Part shown: piece after piece, positions 28,404 to 37,810 of the stretch
How positions within the stretch are numbered: position 1 is the stretch's first letter
How the letters are laid out: each line of letters starts with the position of its first letter
Source of the DNA: Granulicella sp. L60
Lineage (GTDB): Bacteria > Acidobacteriota > Terriglobia > Terriglobales > Acidobacteriaceae
NCBI RefSeq assembly: GCF_009765825.1
Contig: NZ_LMUR01000018.1
Coordinates: 691,155 to 755,154 of the forward strand
Length of the DNA stretch: 64,000 bases
Direction: 5' to 3'
Notes under the pieces: model-generated
The model's input: the letters and a program-made list of their open reading frames with translations, nothing else
What the model was told of the DNA's origin: nothing
Databases searched by the model: none
Program-made: the position numbers and the translations under genes

Positions 28404-28751
28404 TTACCTGGGCGCGGCAATTCGCTCCAGCGCCCAATCTCTAACCTCGGATCTCACCCACGCTACTGCGCGGTTCCCGATTCGTACGGGGGCTGGGAAG
28501 CTGTTTTCGCGGATTAACAGGTACAGGCAGGATTTCGAAAGTCCTGTCATCTCCTTGACTCCGGCCAGACGCAGGAATGCCACGTCTTCAAGATTGCTTG
28601 AGGTTCCATCCTGGCCAGTTTCCTCGCTCATCTGGGAGTGTGCCTCTCTCTCTGCAATGAATCGGGGTGAGGGAGATGGAAACCGCGGATCAAAACTCAT
28701 CTCGCGAGACAGTTTATGGAAAATTCTGTTTTTGCTAGGAGCGTTGCGCAT
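28404..28751 (-). CDS. AlpA-type regulator / excisionase
   Basis: 115 aa. The C-terminal 60 residues form an AlpA-like winged helix: FLRLAGVKEMTGLSKSCLYL, then FPAPVRIGNRAVAWVRSEVRDW. In P4-like elements AlpA proteins regulate integrase or excision genes. An AGAGG ribosome site lies in front of the ATG at 28751; a shorter form could start at residue 41 (28631). It is convergent with the integrase gene. The N-terminal 45 residues are not conserved-looking. Confidence 0.8.
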   Translation of the reverse strand: MRNAPSKNRIFHKLSREMSFDPRFPSPSPRFIAEREAHSQMSEETGQDGTSSNLEDVAFLRLAGVKEMTGLSKSCLYLLIRENSFPAPVRIGNRAVAWVRSEVRDWALERIAAPR

Positions 28752-28797
28752 GCTTTACCTCTTCAATTAGTTGGTCAGTTTCGTCCATGCATTGTGA

Positions 28798-30549
28798 AAC
28801 AGCGATGTCTCCAAACTCCACGCGAAATCGGGGCCGAACCTTGGCGGTCTAATCAATCCCGATACCGGCGAGGCCGTGGTCGACTCCGAGAAGGAGAAGC
28901 TTACCGAGCTCGATTTCCGCGAAAAGATCAAAGTCGCAGAACTGGTGCTGTCCTCCAAAGGAGGGAGCACACGCTTCTCTCCGCTCTGGCAAGCGGACCG
29001 TAACCGCATCCAGCGGATGGCGCCGATCGAGTATATCGGCCGATACATGTCTGATTGGTTTGACGTGGCCGTCGCGGACGAACTGCATCAACTTGCCGGC
29101 GATACGGCGCAAGGCAATGCTCTCGGCGTTCTCGCCCGCGCCGCCAGAAAACTGATCGCTCTGACCGGAACTCTGATGGGCGGTTATGCGGACGATCTCT
29201 TCAACATCTTCTACCGCATGGAGTCGCGCACGATGGTGCGCGAGGGGTTCGCCTATGGCGGTCAGGGGCGCCGCGATTTCCAGGAACAATACGGCGTCCT
29301 CGAAACAATCGAAACAGTACGTGACACGGATAACGCCTGCTCGAAGGCTACGACGAAGACTGTTCGCGTTGTGAAGAAGCCTGGGGCTTCGCGATTGCTC
29401 TTCGGCAAGTTCCTGATGACCACCACGGCCTTCCTTGCACTCGAAGATATCTCGGCCAATCTGCCGCGATACGACGAGAGCGTGATCTCGGTCGACATGG
29501 ACGACCAGCTTCGCTCCGCATATGAGGTGCTTGAAGAGGATATTCACGATGCGATTAAGGCGCATCGCGGCAATAAAAGTCTGATGAGCATCCTGCTCAA
29601 CACGCTTCTCCTCTATCCGGACCATCCGTACGACTACGAGGAGATCTGGGCCAAAGCTCTGAATGCGGAGACGAACGAGATCGAGCGGTTCGTGGTCGCG
29701 GAGCCGGAGAACCTGCCGCGTGACTTCCTCTACGCAAAAGAGCGTGCCCTGATCGACGACATCCGCGAAGAACTCCGGCAAGGCAGGCGCTGCCAGGTAT
29801 ACGCGACCTTTACCGGGGAAAAGGATGTCAATCTCAGGCTCGAGACCGTCCTTCGACAGGCCGGCTTCCGCGTCGCCGTCCTCCGCTCCTCCGTTCCCAC
29901 TGATAAACGTGAGGATTGGTACGAGCGGCAGATCAAGGCGGGAGTCGAGGTTGTCATCTGCCATCCCAAACTGGTGGAAACAGGGCTGGACCTACTGGCC
30001 TTTCCCACTCTCTACTTCTACGAAACGGGCTACTCGCTCCATACGCTGCGTCAGGCAAGTCGCCGATCATGGCGTATCGGTCAACGCTTCCCAGTCCGTG
30101 TCAAGTTCATCGTCTACAAGGGCACCATGCAGGAGAGCTGCCTTAGGCTGATGGGCAAGAAGATGCTCGTCGCGTTGATGATGGAAGGCAAGTTCTCGGG
30201 AGAGGGTCTGCAATCGTTCGACATTGACGACGATCTCATGAGCGCTCTGGCTCGCGAGCTTGTCGAGAAGGTGAATGTTGGTCAATCGGCCGATGCGGTC
30301 TGGCGAGACCTCGACCGCGAACGTGAGCGGACGCAGCCTCACACAGCCGTGGAGGACAGTTCGGAGGTCCCAGACACTGAGACTTCGGTCCCGGAGATGG
30401 AGCAACCTCCTCTGGCTATTCCTTCGCAGATTCCGGTCACCTTCGGAATCCACCTTGTGGCGCCAACTGCTGCGGTCAAGAAGCGAAAGAAGCCATCCTC
30501 GGAGAGAGCGGCCGTCGAACCCAGAGAGCAGCTCAGCCTCTTTGGTTGA
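28798..30549 (+). pseudogene. SNF2-like DEAH helicase, N-terminally truncated
   Basis: About 583 open codons (a GTG at 28876 would give 557 aa). The motif II region is present as FDVAVADELHQLAGD and motif III as LIALTGTLMGGY, followed by the second RecA domain with HPKLVETGLDLL, ETGYSLHTLRQASRRSWRIGQ (motifs V and VI of SNF2 enzymes). Motif I (Walker A) should lie well upstream but the frame is closed by a stop at 28795, so the ATP-binding half of the first RecA domain is missing. The C-terminus ends EQLSLFG, a match to the beta-clamp-binding consensus. Either a broken gene or a regulatory partner without ATPase activity. Confidence 0.65.
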
Positions 30550-30603
30550 GGCTCGTGTTCCATCGCCGCATTCCCCCGGGATGATCCCGCTGCTCCTCAC
30601 TTC

Positions 30604-30634
30604 GAGAGCGGATGCAGAGTCTGCATCCGCTCTC
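30604..30634 (+). terminator. 31-bp perfect palindrome after the helicase
   Basis: GAGAGCGGATGCAGA-G-TCTGCATCCGCTCTC, a 15-bp perfect stem with one central base, followed by CCCCCAC. It lies 55 bases after the helicase stop and 30 before the next ATG. No T tract, so it could be a terminator-like hairpin or a protein-binding site. Confidence 0.5.
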
Positions 30635-30663
30635 CCCCACCAAACCCAATTGAAGGAGTCGTT

Positions 30664-30861
30664 ATGACGCTGGAAGAGAGCAAGCCTCAAGCCTTTCTCG
30701 ATGAAGTGTTAGCCCTTCTTGAGCAGCGATTTCCGTGGCTCGGCAAATCGGACCAGGAACCGGTCTGCGGCTCCGATACGGTCGACCAGCTTTCTGATTT
30801 GCATCACGAGCTCTCCCAGCGGCTTGAGAACGGGAGCATCCGTAGCGCGGCCGAAGAATAG
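30664..30861 (+). CDS. Small acidic hypothetical protein
   Basis: 65 aa, helical and acidic, MTLEESKPQAFLDEVLALLE and onward, ending SAAEE. The ATG has a very good ribosome site (GAAGGAG, 5 bases away). No family is recognised. It follows the helicase and the 31-bp palindrome and may belong with the element's replication or maintenance genes. Confidence 0.6.
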   Translation: MTLEESKPQAFLDEVLALLEQRFPWLGKSDQEPVCGSDTVDQLSDLHHELSQRLENGSIRSAAEE

Positions 30862-31005
30862 CCAGTAATCCGAAGGCTAAGGCACGGAGCTGCTGTCGCA
30901 GGTGAAGGCGACATTTGCATTCGGTAAATTCATCCTCCGGGGGATGGTCAAATGTTCGATTCTGTGAACAATTGTACGTAGCGCCCTATTGGCCAGAAGT
31001 TACTG

Positions 31006-34000
31006 ATGCACATCGACTTACATTGCACTCCGTTCGTTTCTGCTGAGGATTCCATCATCGTGACCACATTACGTTCGACTCCAGCTCAGAACTCGCTTCT
31101 GAGCTTTGCCTTGTTTGCCAGCCTGGTACTGCGCCGCTATCGCCAAGGCCTTCTGCCAGCCATCGCGGCGGGAATGATACTTCTGTTCGGCGCGAGTGCG
31201 TTCGCCTCCACCGATACGGTGACTACACTGGCCGACAGCGGAACGGGATCACTACGTGCTACCCTCGCCGCCGCCAATTCGAGTGACACGATTGTCTTCA
31301 GCCCGGGGCTTACGGGTACGATTACGCTGGCGAGCACACTGATGATCAACCAGAATGTGACGATTCAGGGGCCGGGCGCGGGCAACTTGACGATCTCCGG
31401 AGCGAATCAGGTTGCTGTCTTTGTCGTCAATGGTGCGGGGACGAACGCGAGTATCTCGGGGTTGACGATCGCGAATGGCAATAGCAATGAACCTGGCGGG
31501 GGCATCTCGAACAACGGCGTGCTGACGGTGACCAACAGCAGCTTCAACGACAATTCCTCGCCAGGCGACGAAGGTGGGGCAATTAACAACTCCGGCACCC
31601 TGGTGGTGAGCGCGAGCAGCTTTAGCGGTAATTCGGCCAGCTCGGGCGACACCGGTGTTGGCGGCGCAATCAACAACAGTGGCGTGCTCACGGTCGACGA
31701 CAGCACCTTCAGCGCCAATTTCTCCAACAATGGGGGCGCCATTTGTAACTCGGATGGTACGGCGACGATCAGCAATAGCACCTTCAGCGCCAACTCCTCC
31801 GGCTTCGCAGGAGGGGGGGCCATTTTTGTCTTTGGCGGGGCGGTGACCGCAACCAATAACATCTTCGTAGGCAATTCCGCCCGGGTTGGAGCGGGCGTTG
31901 CAACGAGCGGCGCTGACTCCACCGCCAACCTCAGCGATAACGTGTTCTTCAACAATCTTGATACCGGGGGCGCAGAAGACGACTGTGCTTCCTGCACGAG
32001 CAACATACAGGCTGTCGACGCCGACCCGATGTTGGCTCTGCTGGGCAACTATGGCGGTCCGACGCAGACGATGTTGCCGCAGCCGGGGAGTTCGACGATC
32101 TGTGCCGGGTCTGCTGCGCTTGCTACCGGTTTGACGACGGATCAGCGTGGTTTTGCGCGCACGACCAGCTACTCTATTGGTGGGACACCGACGGTTTGCG
32201 TGGATGCGGGCGCGGTCCAGACCAACTATCAGTCAATTGAGTTCTTGAACGTCCCTGGCGGTGGGTATAGCGGGGTGCAGAACCAGGTGGTAAATCCCGC
32301 CCCAGTGGTCTCATTGACCGAAAACGGCCAGAGTATCGGCGGCGTACTGATTACGCTTCTCTTCAGTGGAGCCTCGAACACGGTCAATGGGCTGGGGCCT
32401 ACGCCCACTGTCAGTGGATTGGGCGCGAGCTTCAACAGCCTCATCATTACATCGGCGGGTAACAACACGCTCTCGGTGAGTCTGCCTATCACTGCGGTTG
32501 GAGCCACTATTCAACCAGCCGCGCTGACCGCGAGTGCCGCGATCGACATTATGGAGCAGGCGCAGACGATTACATTTGGACCGCTCCCGAATCAGCCCTT
32601 TGGAACTGCCGCGTTTAACGTGAGCGGAACCGCGAGTTCTGGGCTGACGGTAACCCTCGCTTCAATGACTCCAATGGTTTGCACTGTCTCCGGATCGACG
32701 GTGAATCTGGTCTCGGCAGGTACATGCACTATCCAGGCCACACAAGCAGGCAACGCCACGTTTGCCGCAGCGACACCGGTGAGCACGAGTTTCACGGTAA
32801 CCATGGTGACACCCACGATTGGCTTCACCGTACCGAACCAGAGCTATGGCGCCGCTGCGTTCAGTGTGAGTGCCAGCTCGAACTCGACCGGGGTGTTTAC
32901 CTATACCGTGACGAGTGGCCCAGCAATTCTCTGGGGCTCGACTTTGACGCTAACGGGTATCGGTACCGTGACGTTGCAGGCGTCCGAGGCCGCCGACGTC
33001 AACTACACCACCGGTACCAAAACCGCGAGCTTCATTGTTTCCGCAACAGGATTGCAGGTAACAGCGAACAACGCGACAAGGCTCTATGGTGCAGCGAACC
33101 CGGTCTTCACGGGAACGATACTGGGCGCGAAGTCTGGTGACATGTTCAGCGAGGGCTTCGCGACGACAGCAACACCCACATCACCAGTCGGTAGCTACGG
33201 GATCGTTCCCACGGTTTCTGGTGCTAACGTGGGTGACTACGTAGTGACGACGGTGGATGGAGCGCTGACAGTTACACAGGCACCCACAACAACCGTCATC
33301 ACAGCGAGTAGTCCGTCCGTCAACGCAAACCAGGCCGTCACACTGACAGTGACGGTGCTTTCCACGACCAGTGGCACGCCGACGGGTGGTGTGACCTTCT
33401 TTGACAACGGCGCGGCGTTACAGACGGTGACACTCAGTGGTGGAGTCGCCTCTGCCAATCCAACGCTTTCGCCGGGGACAACGCATATCCTTACGGCCAG
33501 TTACTCCGGCGATACCAACTTCGTCGCGAGTTCGACTTCTGCCACAGGAGTGACCGTAGCCGTGGGAGCGCCGCAATTCACCTTCGCCGGCACTGGAGCG
33601 AATGCGCTGACAGTGTCGCCTGGCAGCGTGGCGGCGTATACATTCTCCATCTCACCAAACTCTGTGAACTACGCAGGTCCGGTGACGTTCAGCGTCGTGG
33701 GCCTACCGCCGGGAGCGACAGCCAGCTTCAACCCGTCGACTATTCTAGCCAGCGGAGGCGCACAGACAGTGACGATGGCCGTTCAGACACCAGCTGTGAC
33801 GGCCAACAACCGGATGCACTCCAGTCCGCTGGGCAGCGGCAGGGTTCCAGCCATGCTGTCTCTGCTGCTACTGCCGCTCGTCGTCAACAACAAAATGCGG
33901 CGGAGGCTGGGTACAGGACTATTGATGTTGGTCGTGCTCATGGTGGGACTAGCTACAATCACGGGTTGCGGTTCCGGTAGCGGCTTCTCTCTCGAACAAC

Positions 34001-34080
34001 CCCAGACTTACACGTTGACGGTGACCGCAACAAGCGGGTCGCTACAGAAGACGAATACCGTCAGACTTACCGTGCAGTAA
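31006..34080 (+). CDS. Large secreted beta-helix / MBG / Ig-like repeat protein
   Basis: 1024 aa. A hydrophobic export segment lies at about residues 53-68 (IAAGMILLFGASAFAST). Residues 75-390 carry repeats of the type GGAINNSGTLVVSASSFSGN, a right-handed beta-helix of the polymorphic-outer-membrane-protein kind. Next is an MBG-like domain (LQVTANNATRLYGAANPVF), then an Ig-like domain (TPTGGVTFFDNGAALQTV..ASYSGDTNF). Near the C-terminus there is a second hydrophobic segment with LATITGCGSGSG, a lipobox-like site out of place. Likely surface or extracellular. The real start may be later, for example the GTG at 31060. Its base composition differs little from chromosomal acidobacterial genes. 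Confidence 0.75.
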   Translation: MHIDLHCTPFVSAEDSIIVTTLRSTPAQNSLLSFALFASLVLRRYRQGLLPAIAAGMILLFGASAFASTDTVTTLADSGTGSLRATLAAANSSDTIVFSPGLTGTITLASTLMINQNVTIQGPGAGNLTISGANQVAVFVVNGAGTNASISGLTIANGNSNEPGGGISNNGVLTVTNSSFNDNSSPGDEGGAINNSGTLVVSASSFSGNSASSGDTGVGGAINNSGVLTVDDSTFSANFSNNGGAICNSDGTATISNSTFSANSSGFAGGGAIFVFGGAVTATNNIFVGNSARVGAGVATSGADSTANLSDNVFFNNLDTGGAEDDCASCTSNIQAVDADPMLALLGNYGGPTQTMLPQPGSSTICAGSAALATGLTTDQRGFARTTSYSIGGTPTVCVDAGAVQTNYQSIEFLNVPGGGYSGVQNQVVNPAPVVSLTENGQSIGGVLITLLFSGASNTVNGLGPTPTVSGLGASFNSLIITSAGNNTLSVSLPITAVGATIQPAALTASAAIDIMEQAQTITFGPLPNQPFGTAAFNVSGTASSGLTVTLASMTPMVCTVSGSTVNLVSAGTCTIQATQAGNATFAAATPVSTSFTVTMVTPTIGFTVPNQSYGAAAFSVSASSNSTGVFTYTVTSGPAILWGSTLTLTGIGTVTLQASEAADVNYTTGTKTASFIVSATGLQVTANNATRLYGAANPVFTGTILGAKSGDMFSEGFATTATPTSPVGSYGIVPTVSGANVGDYVVTTVDGALTVTQAPTTTVITASSPSVNANQAVTLTVTVLSTTSGTPTGGVTFFDNGAALQTVTLSGGVASANPTLSPGTTHILTASYSGDTNFVASSTSATGVTVAVGAPQFTFAGTGANALTVSPGSVAAYTFSISPNSVNYAGPVTFSVVGLPPGATASFNPSTILASGGAQTVTMAVQTPAVTANNRMHSSPLGSGRVPAMLSLLLLPLVVNNKMRRRLGTGLLMLVVLMVGLATITGCGSGSGFSLEQPQTYTLTVTATSGSLQKTNTVRLTVQ

Positions 34081-34391
34081 GCAACCGGAGAGTAAATGAC
34101 GATTGCGACGGAACGGCCGAAGTCTCTCAGATCGGCGCATGCACTCAGTGTGGAGTGCGTTGCAAGCTCAACTACGAACCGGGAGACCGAGTGCTGGTCA
34201 CTGGAACGTCATAGGAACTCCATCACGATCTGAAGTATTGCTAAAGATTCTTGTCGCTCTCATGTTCGAAAGCTATTAAAGTGACGTGAGGGAGAATAGT
34301 TCCGGCGAGGCTGCTATCAAGCAGAGCTCGCATCAAAGGCAAAGATCACGGTCAGCTTCGGCTGGCCGTTTTCTTTGGACGGAGAACTCCC
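34081..34391. other. Intergenic region with a possible gene fragment
   Basis: About 310 bases. In one frame, 34101-34214 reads CDGTAEVSQIGACTQCGVRC and then KLNYEPGDRVLVTGTS before a TAG stop. The spaced cysteines and coding-like composition suggest the tail of a small zinc-binding protein, but there is no start codon in frame. Otherwise nothing is recognised. Confidence 0.25.
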
Positions 34392-34934
34392 ATGTCTAAA
34401 GGACCGTTTGAAGCACAGAGCTTCATTCCGACCAGGTTCTCGACCGCGGAAGAGAAAGCAAAATTCGGAAATATCTTCCTGCACTTCATCGCTTCTGATT
34501 GGAAAGACAGCCTCTTCACGAAGTCCTTCTATACCCGGCTATCGAACTGCTTCGGGCACATTGCTCACTTTGATCGCAATGGATTCATTGCGACATGGTT
34601 CACCTGCGAGAAGCATCGCTTCGAGTTTATTCGCCATACTCTTGCGTGGCCCTGTTATGGACAGCCGGAGCACACGTTTTGCGATGTCGAGGCTGCGATT
34701 CAGGTTGAGGTACGCAAGCGCAACTACCTCGAGCTGTACCGGATGAGATCCGAAGAAGAGCTGCGGTCGGCCGAGATGGCCCTGCTCGAACGCCTGGAAG
34801 GGAAGTACCGGAAGCCCGCCCCACCGGCAACAGATGCCGAGATCGCGATTCATCCGGCGTCGACTGATTTCGTGGCGGAGCGACAAACCAAGCGTCACCC
34901 TCTCTCCGAAGCAGTCCAGCAGAGCCTCTTCTAA
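34392..34934 (+). CDS. Hypothetical protein of the element, ends in a clamp-binding-like motif
   Basis: 180 aa, MSKGPFEAQSFIPTRFSTAE and onward. No family is recognised. The middle has several aromatic residues and a C-H rich segment (FTCEKHRFEFIRHTLAWPCY). The last residues QQSLF, right at the C-terminus, resemble the bacterial beta-clamp-binding peptide QL(S/D)LF. It is the first gene of the PRTRC gene group and is probably co-transcribed with the following genes. Confidence 0.7.
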   Translation: MSKGPFEAQSFIPTRFSTAEEKAKFGNIFLHFIASDWKDSLFTKSFYTRLSNCFGHIAHFDRNGFIATWFTCEKHRFEFIRHTLAWPCYGQPEHTFCDVEAAIQVEVRKRNYLELYRMRSEEELRSAEMALLERLEGKYRKPAPPATDAEIAIHPASTDFVAERQTKRHPLSEAVQQSLF

Positions 34935-34993
34935 CTCCCCCACACTTCAATCCCATGCCCGGCCACTTGGTCGGGCATTTTTCTGGAGACTTC

Positions 34994-35452
34994 ATGTCCC
35001 GACCGTTCTCGCGTTATCACAATAACTGCCCGCGGTGCCCGGTCCTCGGCGCGGAGGATATTCCGAGCGACGAATACTACAACCTCAAGTGGATGCGCTT
35101 AAACATCAATATCGCTCGCGAGATGGTGAATGGGCGAACCCCTGTCAGGGTAGAACCGGGTGCCTTAAAGCGATGGCTTGAACACACTCGCATCGACCCT
35201 CAACACGTCACTCATGTTCCGCTCAACGTCGGCCCAGGTTTAAAGGTAACTTTGCCCGGAGGTTGTGGAGAGCCGATCATCGACGGCAATCATCGCGCCG
35301 CGCGATCGTTGCGAGAGGGAAAGAACTTCTTCGTCTATGTGTTCGACGAAGCGGAGACGCTGCAGATTCTGCGTCGTAGCATGGGGACACATCTGGCCGA
35401 TCTCATCTGGAGTGCGCTGGCTGAATCCAGGCCTCACCCGGATGACCTCTAA
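34994..35452 (+). CDS. ParB/sulfiredoxin-like domain protein of the PRTRC group
   Basis: 152 aa from the ATG at 34994, which follows a GGAG site. The motif GCGEPIIDGNHRAARSLREG resembles the ParB N-terminal (ParB/Srx fold) catalytic or CTP-binding box found in ParB-like proteins, with RVEPGALKRWL upstream. PRTRC cassettes were named after a ParB-related gene and a ThiF-related gene, and this protein sits in the ParB position, but it is much shorter than ParB and lacks the HTH domain. An N-terminal CPRCPVLGAED cysteine pair is present. Confidence 0.6.
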   Translation: MSRPFSRYHNNCPRCPVLGAEDIPSDEYYNLKWMRLNINIAREMVNGRTPVRVEPGALKRWLEHTRIDPQHVTHVPLNVGPGLKVTLPGGCGEPIIDGNHRAARSLREGKNFFVYVFDEAETLQILRRSMGTHLADLIWSALAESRPHPDDL

Positions 35453-35556
35453 GTCCGATGGTCCTGCGCTCGCGGGCCGGGCTTCAGCGTCGATTGCAGT
35501 CCGCCCTACCCGGCAGTTCCAACCCATAACCCAACCTGTTTTTCGGAGGATACAAG

Positions 35557-35769
35557 ATGGCCACCCTTACCGCCACCGCACTACCGCGTGAGTTTTACTT
35601 CAACGGCACGCGCATCCCTGACCCTTCGCCCGACTTGTCTGTCGAACAGGTCCGCGATGTGTTGACGACCACCTATCCCGAGATCGCGACCGCAAAGCTC
35701 GAAGGGCCGGAAGATACAGGGACGGCCATGCGCCATACGTTCACGCGAGCGATCGGGACCAAAGGCTAA
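35557..35769 (+). CDS. PRTRC system protein C (ubiquitin-like)
   Basis: 70 aa, preceded by a GGAGG ribosome site. The sequence (FYFNGTRIPDPSPDLSVEQV, then YPEIATAKLEGPEDTGTAMRHTF) fits PRTRC protein C, a small protein of mobile-element cassettes. It ends in ..AIGTKG, with a C-terminal glycine as needed for activation by an E1-like enzyme. In comparative studies this family has, as I recall, been treated as a prokaryotic ubiquitin-like protein. The E1-like partner is encoded at 37811-38632. Confidence 0.8.
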   Translation: MATLTATALPREFYFNGTRIPDPSPDLSVEQVRDVLTTTYPEIATAKLEGPEDTGTAMRHTFTRAIGTKG

Positions 35770-35783
35770 AGCGGTTTATACGG

Positions 35784-35814
35784 CCTGCCGCGCACAGAAT
35801 GCCTGCGCGGCAGG
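35784..35814 (+). promoter_or_regulatory. Hairpin between PRTRC C and F
   Basis: Perfect 11-bp stem CCTGCCGCGCA / TGCGCGGCAGG with a 9-base loop, just after the protein C stop. An ATG within the loop (35799) is in frame with protein F, which would hide that start in the hairpin. It may reduce read-through to protein F or protect the protein C message. Confidence 0.45.
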
Positions 35815-35870
35815 TTCGCATAGCACGTGACTCGCAGATCATTACCAACCCATTATCCTACGGCGGCGCA

Positions 35871-37172
35871 ATGGTGACCCATGAGCAAGCAGAGCAGGAA
35901 CAAGACCGGAGAGTCAACCCTGACCGACCGGCTCCGGGCGCTCGAAAGCGCGCCTCCGAACAAAGCGAATCGACTCATAGCGAGACATCTCAAATGCGCA
36001 ACCTCACAAAAACTGTCCGACATGCTCTCCGAGGCGATCAGAGTCTCGTCGTACGGCCGCAAATCTCGTCTGCGAGTTCCGAGCGCTTTGCTGCCGCCCC
36101 TGGCATAAGTTTGCTGGCTCAAAACCCCGGACTTGAGTTTCCAAGTATGCGGCGCGTGAGAGGAAAGTACGTCCACGAGGTAAATGGAAAGCGACTCTAT
36201 ACGCTTTGTCATGCTCTGGTGACCCTTGGCCTTGGAGATGAGAAGCTTTGGCAGGAGGTAGGCGAAGCACCGGCAGGCTTTGTTCAGACGATAGCTCATG
36301 GTCTTATCGACAAGATCTGTGGCGAGTCCCACAAGGACACACTCTCGATCTCATGCGAGATCCGCGATAACCTTGGGACCGGAAGGTGGAGAGGATCGCC
36401 AATCGGCGACGGCCACCTTGCCGTACTGTTCGAAGCAGAGCAGTATGGCTACGTGGCGGTTGGGGCAGCGATCAGAACGCTCGAAGAGCAGGAACGGTTT
36501 CTTGGCGCCTCCTTCTATCTGTTGCTCTGCCAGTCTCTCTATCGTTGGGCGCGAATCTATACCCATCACGACGCCGAGATGTATGACGAAACCCTGCATG
36601 AGTGGGCAGAGTGCGACGACCCCCAAAATCGGGACTCATACGAGTTCCCAAGGCTCGACGAAGCCATTCCCGAGTGCGTGCAGACGTTGGAGAAGTCCGA
36701 GGGCTGGACCGCCAAAGAGATGCGGATGCTTCTCAGAAGACATCGCAACGGACCTTGCGGCGGGTGGATCGAGAAGGTACTTGCCATTCATCGTCTTTCG
36801 CGCAGCAACCGTCGTCTGATGCAGTTCGAAGGAGAGTATGACTATCCTCCGCTTCCTCTTTTGCTCGTCGTGTTTCGTGAGAATGATGCGATCCATGCTT
36901 GCTTTGATCAGGAGTCAGACAGCTTCAACCAGGGAGACAATGAGCCCACGTGCGCCATCTGCTTTCTTCCCGAAGACAAAGAAGACTGCAACGATGCACT
37001 CCGGACTTCGGCTACTTTTCTCAAGCTCACCCGGGAGCTCGCTGAACTGATCAAGCTGCTGAACAACCATGAGGAGGAAGATGCACGTCAGCGTAAGCAT
37101 CGGGCACAGCCAGCACTACCAACTCAAAGAGGCTCTGTTGATCTACCGGTCGAAGCACGACCCATACAGTAG
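35871..37172 (+). CDS. PRTRC system protein F-like
   Basis: 433 aa from the ATG at 35871. The middle part (YVAVGAAIRTLEEQERFLGA, SFYLLLCQSLYRWARIYTH, DETLHEWAECDD, DEAIPECVQ) has the layout of PRTRC protein F, a cassette protein of unknown function. The first 90 residues are Arg/Glu/Ser-rich and look unlike a folded domain; in the same stretch another frame (35881-36108) reads a coding-like 75 aa, so a frameshift near 36100 or a wrong start is possible. The C-terminus overlaps the start of protein B by 92 bases. Confidence 0.6.
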   Translation: MVTHEQAEQEQDRRVNPDRPAPGARKRASEQSESTHSETSQMRNLTKTVRHALRGDQSLVVRPQISSASSERFAAAPGISLLAQNPGLEFPSMRRVRGKYVHEVNGKRLYTLCHALVTLGLGDEKLWQEVGEAPAGFVQTIAHGLIDKICGESHKDTLSISCEIRDNLGTGRWRGSPIGDGHLAVLFEAEQYGYVAVGAAIRTLEEQERFLGASFYLLLCQSLYRWARIYTHHDAEMYDETLHEWAECDDPQNRDSYEFPRLDEAIPECVQTLEKSEGWTAKEMRMLLRRHRNGPCGGWIEKVLAIHRLSRSNRRLMQFEGEYDYPPLPLLLVVFRENDAIHACFDQESDSFNQGDNEPTCAICFLPEDKEDCNDALRTSATFLKLTRELAELIKLLNNHEEEDARQRKHRAQPALPTQRGSVDLPVEARPIQ

Positions 37173-37806
37173 CCGGGAGACCTCCTTCGTCACGCACCAT
37201 GCGATTCATCAGGCGCCCGGCAAAGGTTCGCCAGTGCTGGGCCCAGCGACACCGCTGACAGTCGAGTTTGTCCAGTCTTTGGTTAAAGGGCTGGGAGAGC
37301 ACGTTGAAGTGGAGTACCTCCCGGCAAATGTGATCGCTCGTACGGGAGAGGTCATCGCATGGTGGACCGAACCGCAGAAGCGCGTCATGCACTTCGGAGA
37401 CACCCAGGGCGGCATGACCGGAATCAGCGGAAAGAGCTTTCCTCAACCGGCTCTTCTCTGGATGGCAAGTGAAGGTGCTCTCGAGGTCAGGGCGCTGAAG
37501 GAAAGTAGAAGACCGGACGCTGACTCTAAGGTCTCCGTCGCGCCCTACTGGAATACATATGCAGACGGCAGCGTATGTCTCGGTTCCATGCGCGCGCCTG
37601 GCGCCTCTACGGTGGCCTCCATCGACAAATGGGAGCAGGGATTCTTTGACAGTGCATTCACCCATGGGAACGTGGGTCGTGTGACCCGCTACGAGAGTGG
37701 TTTCGAGGGGCTGTGGAAGAGTTTGGTGGGTAAGGATGAGTTTCCAATCGAGATGCTCATTGACCTGCCCGAAACAGTGGAAGAGTTTCTCTCTGGCACA
37801 AGGTGA
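37081..37806 (+). CDS. PRTRC system protein B (E2-like)
   Basis: 241 aa from the ATG at 37081 (MHVSVSIGHSQHYQLKEALL). It matches PRTRC protein B. Residues around Cys166 read PYWNTYADGSVCLGSM, which closely follows the E2 ubiquitin-conjugating active-site pattern (HPN..NGxICL). The upstream part FPQPALLWMASEGALEVRAL fits an E2 core strand region. It would accept the ubiquitin-like protein C from the ThiF-type E1 and pass it on. The role is inference from motif and neighbours. The stop is 4 bases before the ThiF start. Confidence 0.8.
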   Translation: MHVSVSIGHSQHYQLKEALLIYRSKHDPYSSRETSFVTHHAIHQAPGKGSPVLGPATPLTVEFVQSLVKGLGEHVEVEYLPANVIARTGEVIAWWTEPQKRVMHFGDTQGGMTGISGKSFPQPALLWMASEGALEVRALKESRRPDADSKVSVAPYWNTYADGSVCLGSMRAPGASTVASIDKWEQGFFDSAFTHGNVGRVTRYESGFEGLWKSLVGKDEFPIEMLIDLPETVEEFLSGTR

Positions 37807-37810
37807 TGCG

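Noticed and set aside
28849..29964. 371-codon minus-strand frame
   Set aside because: Antisense to the helicase; its sequence is explained by the helicase codons on the other strand.
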